From Petrotoga sp. UBA5851 (lineage in GTDB: Bacteria; Thermotogota; Thermotogae; Petrotogales; Petrotogaceae), in NCBI GenBank assembly GCA_002431635.1, contig DJGH01000021.1, forward strand, positions 180 to 15,385: a stretch of 15,206 nt of DNA, given 5' to 3'. This document shows, piece after piece, positions 13,171-15,206 of the stretch. The notes below the pieces were generated by a model that was not told the origin of the DNA, did not search any database, and saw nothing but the letters and a program-made list of their open reading frames with translations. The position numbers and the translations under genes were made by a program. Within the stretch, counting starts at the first letter, position 1; the number at the start of each line of letters is the position of its first letter.

Positions 13171-14154
13171 TTAAAGTATTTTCCCTTTAGTATACTCTAC
13201 AAAAACTTTTTTTCTTTCGTTTAAAAGACTGTTTATATAATTTCTAAGTTTTCCCATCCATTCTGGTTCGTTATTCCATCTTTCAAATAATGAATCATAT
13301 ATTCTAATATAACCGTAAAGATTTGCATATGCTGTCAATAGAGGCAATCTTTCAAATATCCTTTCGTCAATAGGCCTTACCGAAAAATAACCGTCCATAA
13401 AAGAAGATTTGAGATCATTAAAGCCATTATCTCCATTCTGTTCAAGAATATTGTTCAGAGCTCTTTCTATATCAAGTGCGTACCAGTTATAATGGCTGTC
13501 ATCAAAATCAATGACTGATATATTTTGGTTTTCTGAATCAATGAAAAGATTGTCTGTTTCAAAGTCATAATGTATAAGCCCATAATTTTTAATGTCTTTA
13601 GGAAGTGCACCAAGTTCCTCCTGAATTATTTTAACTGAGGTCAAAACGTCATTTAATCGATATTTTTGCGCGAGTTCGGAAGTATCGTTTAAAATTGTGT
13701 CGTGGCTTTTTCTTTTGCAGTTCTTTGGAGTATATTGACAGCTCAGTTCATGAAGGATCCCAAGGGTTTTGCCCATAAGTTTGGATAAATGAGCATCAAG
13801 TTTTACTTCACTAAGCTGTACTCCGCTGTTGCATGGAAAAAGTACGGCTGTGTACTTACCCCAGGGGGTATCGACATCTTCTTGCAGATTAAAATTTTTT
13901 GAAGGTACTGGAGTACATGCATTGAATCCGCTGTCTTTTAAATACATTAGGAATTCAACTTCAGCAATAACTGAGTTTATGCTTTTTTCTGTCTGAGGTG
14001 AAAATCTGAGGAAAAAGATTTTACCTTCTTTAGTGACAGTATATATTGCATTGGATGAAGTTCTGAAAAAAGCAGGAGTTGACAGGCCGTTCCAGTTTTT
14101 TGCTATCATCTGTGCAAGATCGGGATTATCAAATAGATACTTAAGTTTTAACAT
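13171..14154 (-). CDS. Aminoglycoside phosphotransferase-fold (APH) kinase, substrate unknown
   Basis: A 327-residue soluble kinase-like protein. The catalytic loop is HYDFETDNLFI (H195-D197-N202, the HxDxxxxN pattern of APH and choline/homoserine kinases), followed by the metal-binding VIDFDDSHYNW (D216, D218). The N-lobe is recognisable from FFLRFSPQ (47-54) and the helix with conserved Glu (SVIAEVEFLMYL). The surrounding scaffold resembles the CotS / spectinomycin-type phosphotransferase group, whose substrates vary and are mostly unproven. Start ATG 14154 has GGAGG upstream; a TATAAT lies about 25 bases before it, next to the terminator of the preceding gene. The downstream region to yjdF (13084-13170) shows no strong terminator. 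Resistance to a specific drug cannot be claimed. Confidence 0.82.
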   Translation of the reverse strand: MLKLKYLFDNPDLAQMIAKNWNGLSTPAFFRTSSNAIYTVTKEGKIFFLRFSPQTEKSINSVIAEVEFLMYLKDSGFNACTPVPSKNFNLQEDVDTPWGKYTAVLFPCNSGVQLSEVKLDAHLSKLMGKTLGILHELSCQYTPKNCKRKSHDTILNDTSELAQKYRLNDVLTSVKIIQEELGALPKDIKNYGLIHYDFETDNLFIDSENQNISVIDFDDSHYNWYALDIERALNNILEQNGDNGFNDLKSSFMDGYFSVRPIDERIFERLPLLTAYANLYGYIRIYDSLFERWNNEPEWMGKLRNYINSLLNERKKVFVEYTKGKIL

Positions 14155-14194
14155 TTATCAACCTCCATGTAGTCGTTATAATTATTATACACAA

Positions 14195-14229
14195 AAAAAA
14201 GAAAAGACCATAATGGTCTTTTCTTTTTT
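14195..14229. terminator. Strong bidirectional terminator after the aldehyde dehydrogenase
   Basis: A perfect 16-bp inverted repeat (AAAAAAGAAAAGACCA / TGGTCTTTTCTTTTTT, three-base loop) with A-run and T-run built into the arms. It starts at the stop codon of the acylating aldehyde dehydrogenase and works on either strand. Confidence 0.9.
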
Positions 14230-15206
14230 CATGCCCAGATCTCTTCGTCGGAGGGAATATGTATTTTGGTGTTTACAAAGCCTATGCGTGAAATGTTTAT
14301 TAAGTGCTTATAGGTAAAGTTCTCGGATATGGAGTTATTTCCCCAGGAACCGCATCCAAGCGTAGTGGTCGGGGCAAAACCATTCATTAAGCTTCCTCCG
14401 GCTGTGGTTGAAGAAGGAGCGTTCACGACAAGCCTTGAAATAGGAAGGCATATCCCTGCTTTTTCAATATTCGAGTTATTATTGGAATGAATTGCCGCAG
14501 TATGTCCTGAACCTTCGAGTTCAAGATTGGTCTTTGCAATTTTTATGGCCTGGTCAAAGCTTTTGTATTTAAAACTGACCATAACCGGACACATCTTTTC
14601 TTTACACAGGACATCTTCTTTTCCTATACCGTCGGCTTCCACTATTATTACTCTGGTATTTTCGGGGATATCAAGTCCTGCTATTTCAGCAATCTTTTTT
14701 ACAGACTGTCCCACAACATCTTTATTTATCTGACCGTTAATAAAGAGTATACTTCTGACATGCTCCTTGGTTTTTTGATCTCTTACAAAAAACGCTCCCT
14801 TGCTTTCAAAAGCTTTTACTACTTTTTCATAGTCATGCTCATCAACTATTATGCTCTGTTCGCCGGAACAAATTATACCGTTATCAAAAGTTCTACCCGA
14901 GATAACTTTTTCTGCTGTGGCTTCATAGTCAATATCATTATCCAGTATAACCTGGACATTTCCAGCTCCTACTCCATATGCCGGTTTACCACTGGAATAC
15001 GCAGCTTTGACAACTCCCATTCCTCCGGTTGCAACAACAACATCAACCATTTTCATAAGCTCTTCGGTTTTTTGTATGCTCGGATCTTTGATTACCTGAA
15101 TAAGATTTTCCGGAGCGTTATGCTTCTTAATAGCTTCATTTATAAGTTCAACTGTTTTTAAGGAAGTCATTTTTGCTCTTGGATGGGGTGCAATTATTAT
15201 AGAGTT
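14229..15206 (-). CDS. CoA-acylating aldehyde dehydrogenase (SucD/acetaldehyde dehydrogenase type), 5' end cut
   Basis: 325 codons are visible; the frame stays open to the right edge, beginning NSIIIAPHPRAK before the first internal Met. The enzyme interconverts an acyl-CoA and its aldehyde with NAD(P)H. The catalytic cysteine lies in FDNGIICSGEQS (codon at 14868-14870), and the cofactor-binding GVGAGNVQV precedes it. The C-terminal APTTTLGCGSWGNNSISENFTYKHLINISRIG is typical of succinate-semialdehyde dehydrogenase SucD and close relatives, and similar to the N-terminal half of AdhE. It ends at a stop right after DEEIWA with a terminator, so there is no fused alcohol dehydrogenase. About 130-140 N-terminal residues are missing if it has SucD length. 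Succinyl-CoA or acetyl-CoA use cannot be decided here. Confidence 0.9.
   Translation of the reverse strand, partial: NSIIIAPHPRAKMTSLKTVELINEAIKKHNAPENLIQVIKDPSIQKTEELMKMVDVVVATGGMGVVKAAYSSGKPAYGVGAGNVQVILDNDIDYEATAEKVISGRTFDNGIICSGEQSIIVDEHDYEKVVKAFESKGAFFVRDQKTKEHVRSILFINGQINKDVVGQSVKKIAEIAGLDIPENTRVIIVEADGIGKEDVLCKEKMCPVMVSFKYKSFDQAIKIAKTNLELEGSGHTAAIHSNNNSNIEKAGICLPISRLVVNAPSSTTAGGSLMNGFAPTTTLGCGSWGNNSISENFTYKHLINISRIGFVNTKIHIPSDEEIWA

Noticed and set aside
14760..15161. 133-codon plus-strand frame opposite the aldehyde dehydrogenase
   Set aside because: It is the antisense shadow of a strongly conserved enzyme (catalytic Cys region) with no support of its own.
1..15206. c-di-GMP riboswitch near the GGDEF genes
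   Set aside because: I looked in the intergenic stretches around the three cyclases and before the other genes for the GEMM-I core and saw none.
1..15206. Mobile element, prophage, toxin-antitoxin or CRISPR content
   Set aside because: No transposase, integrase, spaced direct-repeat array or target-site duplication was seen. The only tandem repeat is the two-copy operator-like pair at 5135-5169.

Overview
The window is AT-rich, densely packed chromosome of a low-GC Gram-positive anaerobe, most likely in the Clostridia. The indicators are strong AGGAGG-type ribosome binding sites, sigma-A promoters, a CoA-acylating aldehyde dehydrogenase, and a thioredoxin reductase that lacks NADPH-binding motifs. 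There are also riboswitch-type leaders for yjdF and for an antiporter. I cannot name the genus. Almost everything is on the minus strand; the only plus-strand gene is a small acetyltransferase at 12103-12564. No phage, IS, CRISPR, tRNA or rRNA was seen. It looks like ordinary housekeeping and stress-response chromosome with several interesting control regions.

Layout in transcription order (right to left): (i) an acylating aldehyde dehydrogenase cut by the right edge, closed by a strong bidirectional terminator. (ii) An APH-fold kinase of unknown substrate, then yjdF behind a structured leader that can hide its ribosome binding site. (iii) A GNAT acetyltransferase divergent from trxA-trxB; the trx promoter carries a CsoR/CstR-like palindrome over the start site. 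(iv) A MarR regulator plus two ABC half-transporters forming a heterodimeric drug exporter, with a perfect 20-bp inverted repeat on the operon promoter. (v) A CPA2 cation:proton antiporter behind a candidate fluoride riboswitch with an attenuator. (vi) Two diguanylate cyclases (a membrane GGEEF protein and a PAS-PAS-PAS-GGDEF protein) and a coupled two-helix membrane protein, with tandem palindromic repeats in the promoter region. (vii) The tmRNA gene ssrA. (viii) A third, membrane-bound GGDEF protein. (ix) The start of a DUF4180 gene cut by the left edge.

Taken together this is a toxin- and stress-sensing neighbourhood: fluoride (antiporter), probably aromatic compounds (yjdF), drugs (MarR-ABC), and thiol or metal stress (trx). 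It also holds three c-di-GMP synthases with different sensory parts. The most notable items are the fluoride-riboswitch-controlled antiporter, the NADPH-motif-less thioredoxin reductase under a CsoR-like operator, and the orphan two-helix protein coupled to a PAS/GGDEF cyclase.
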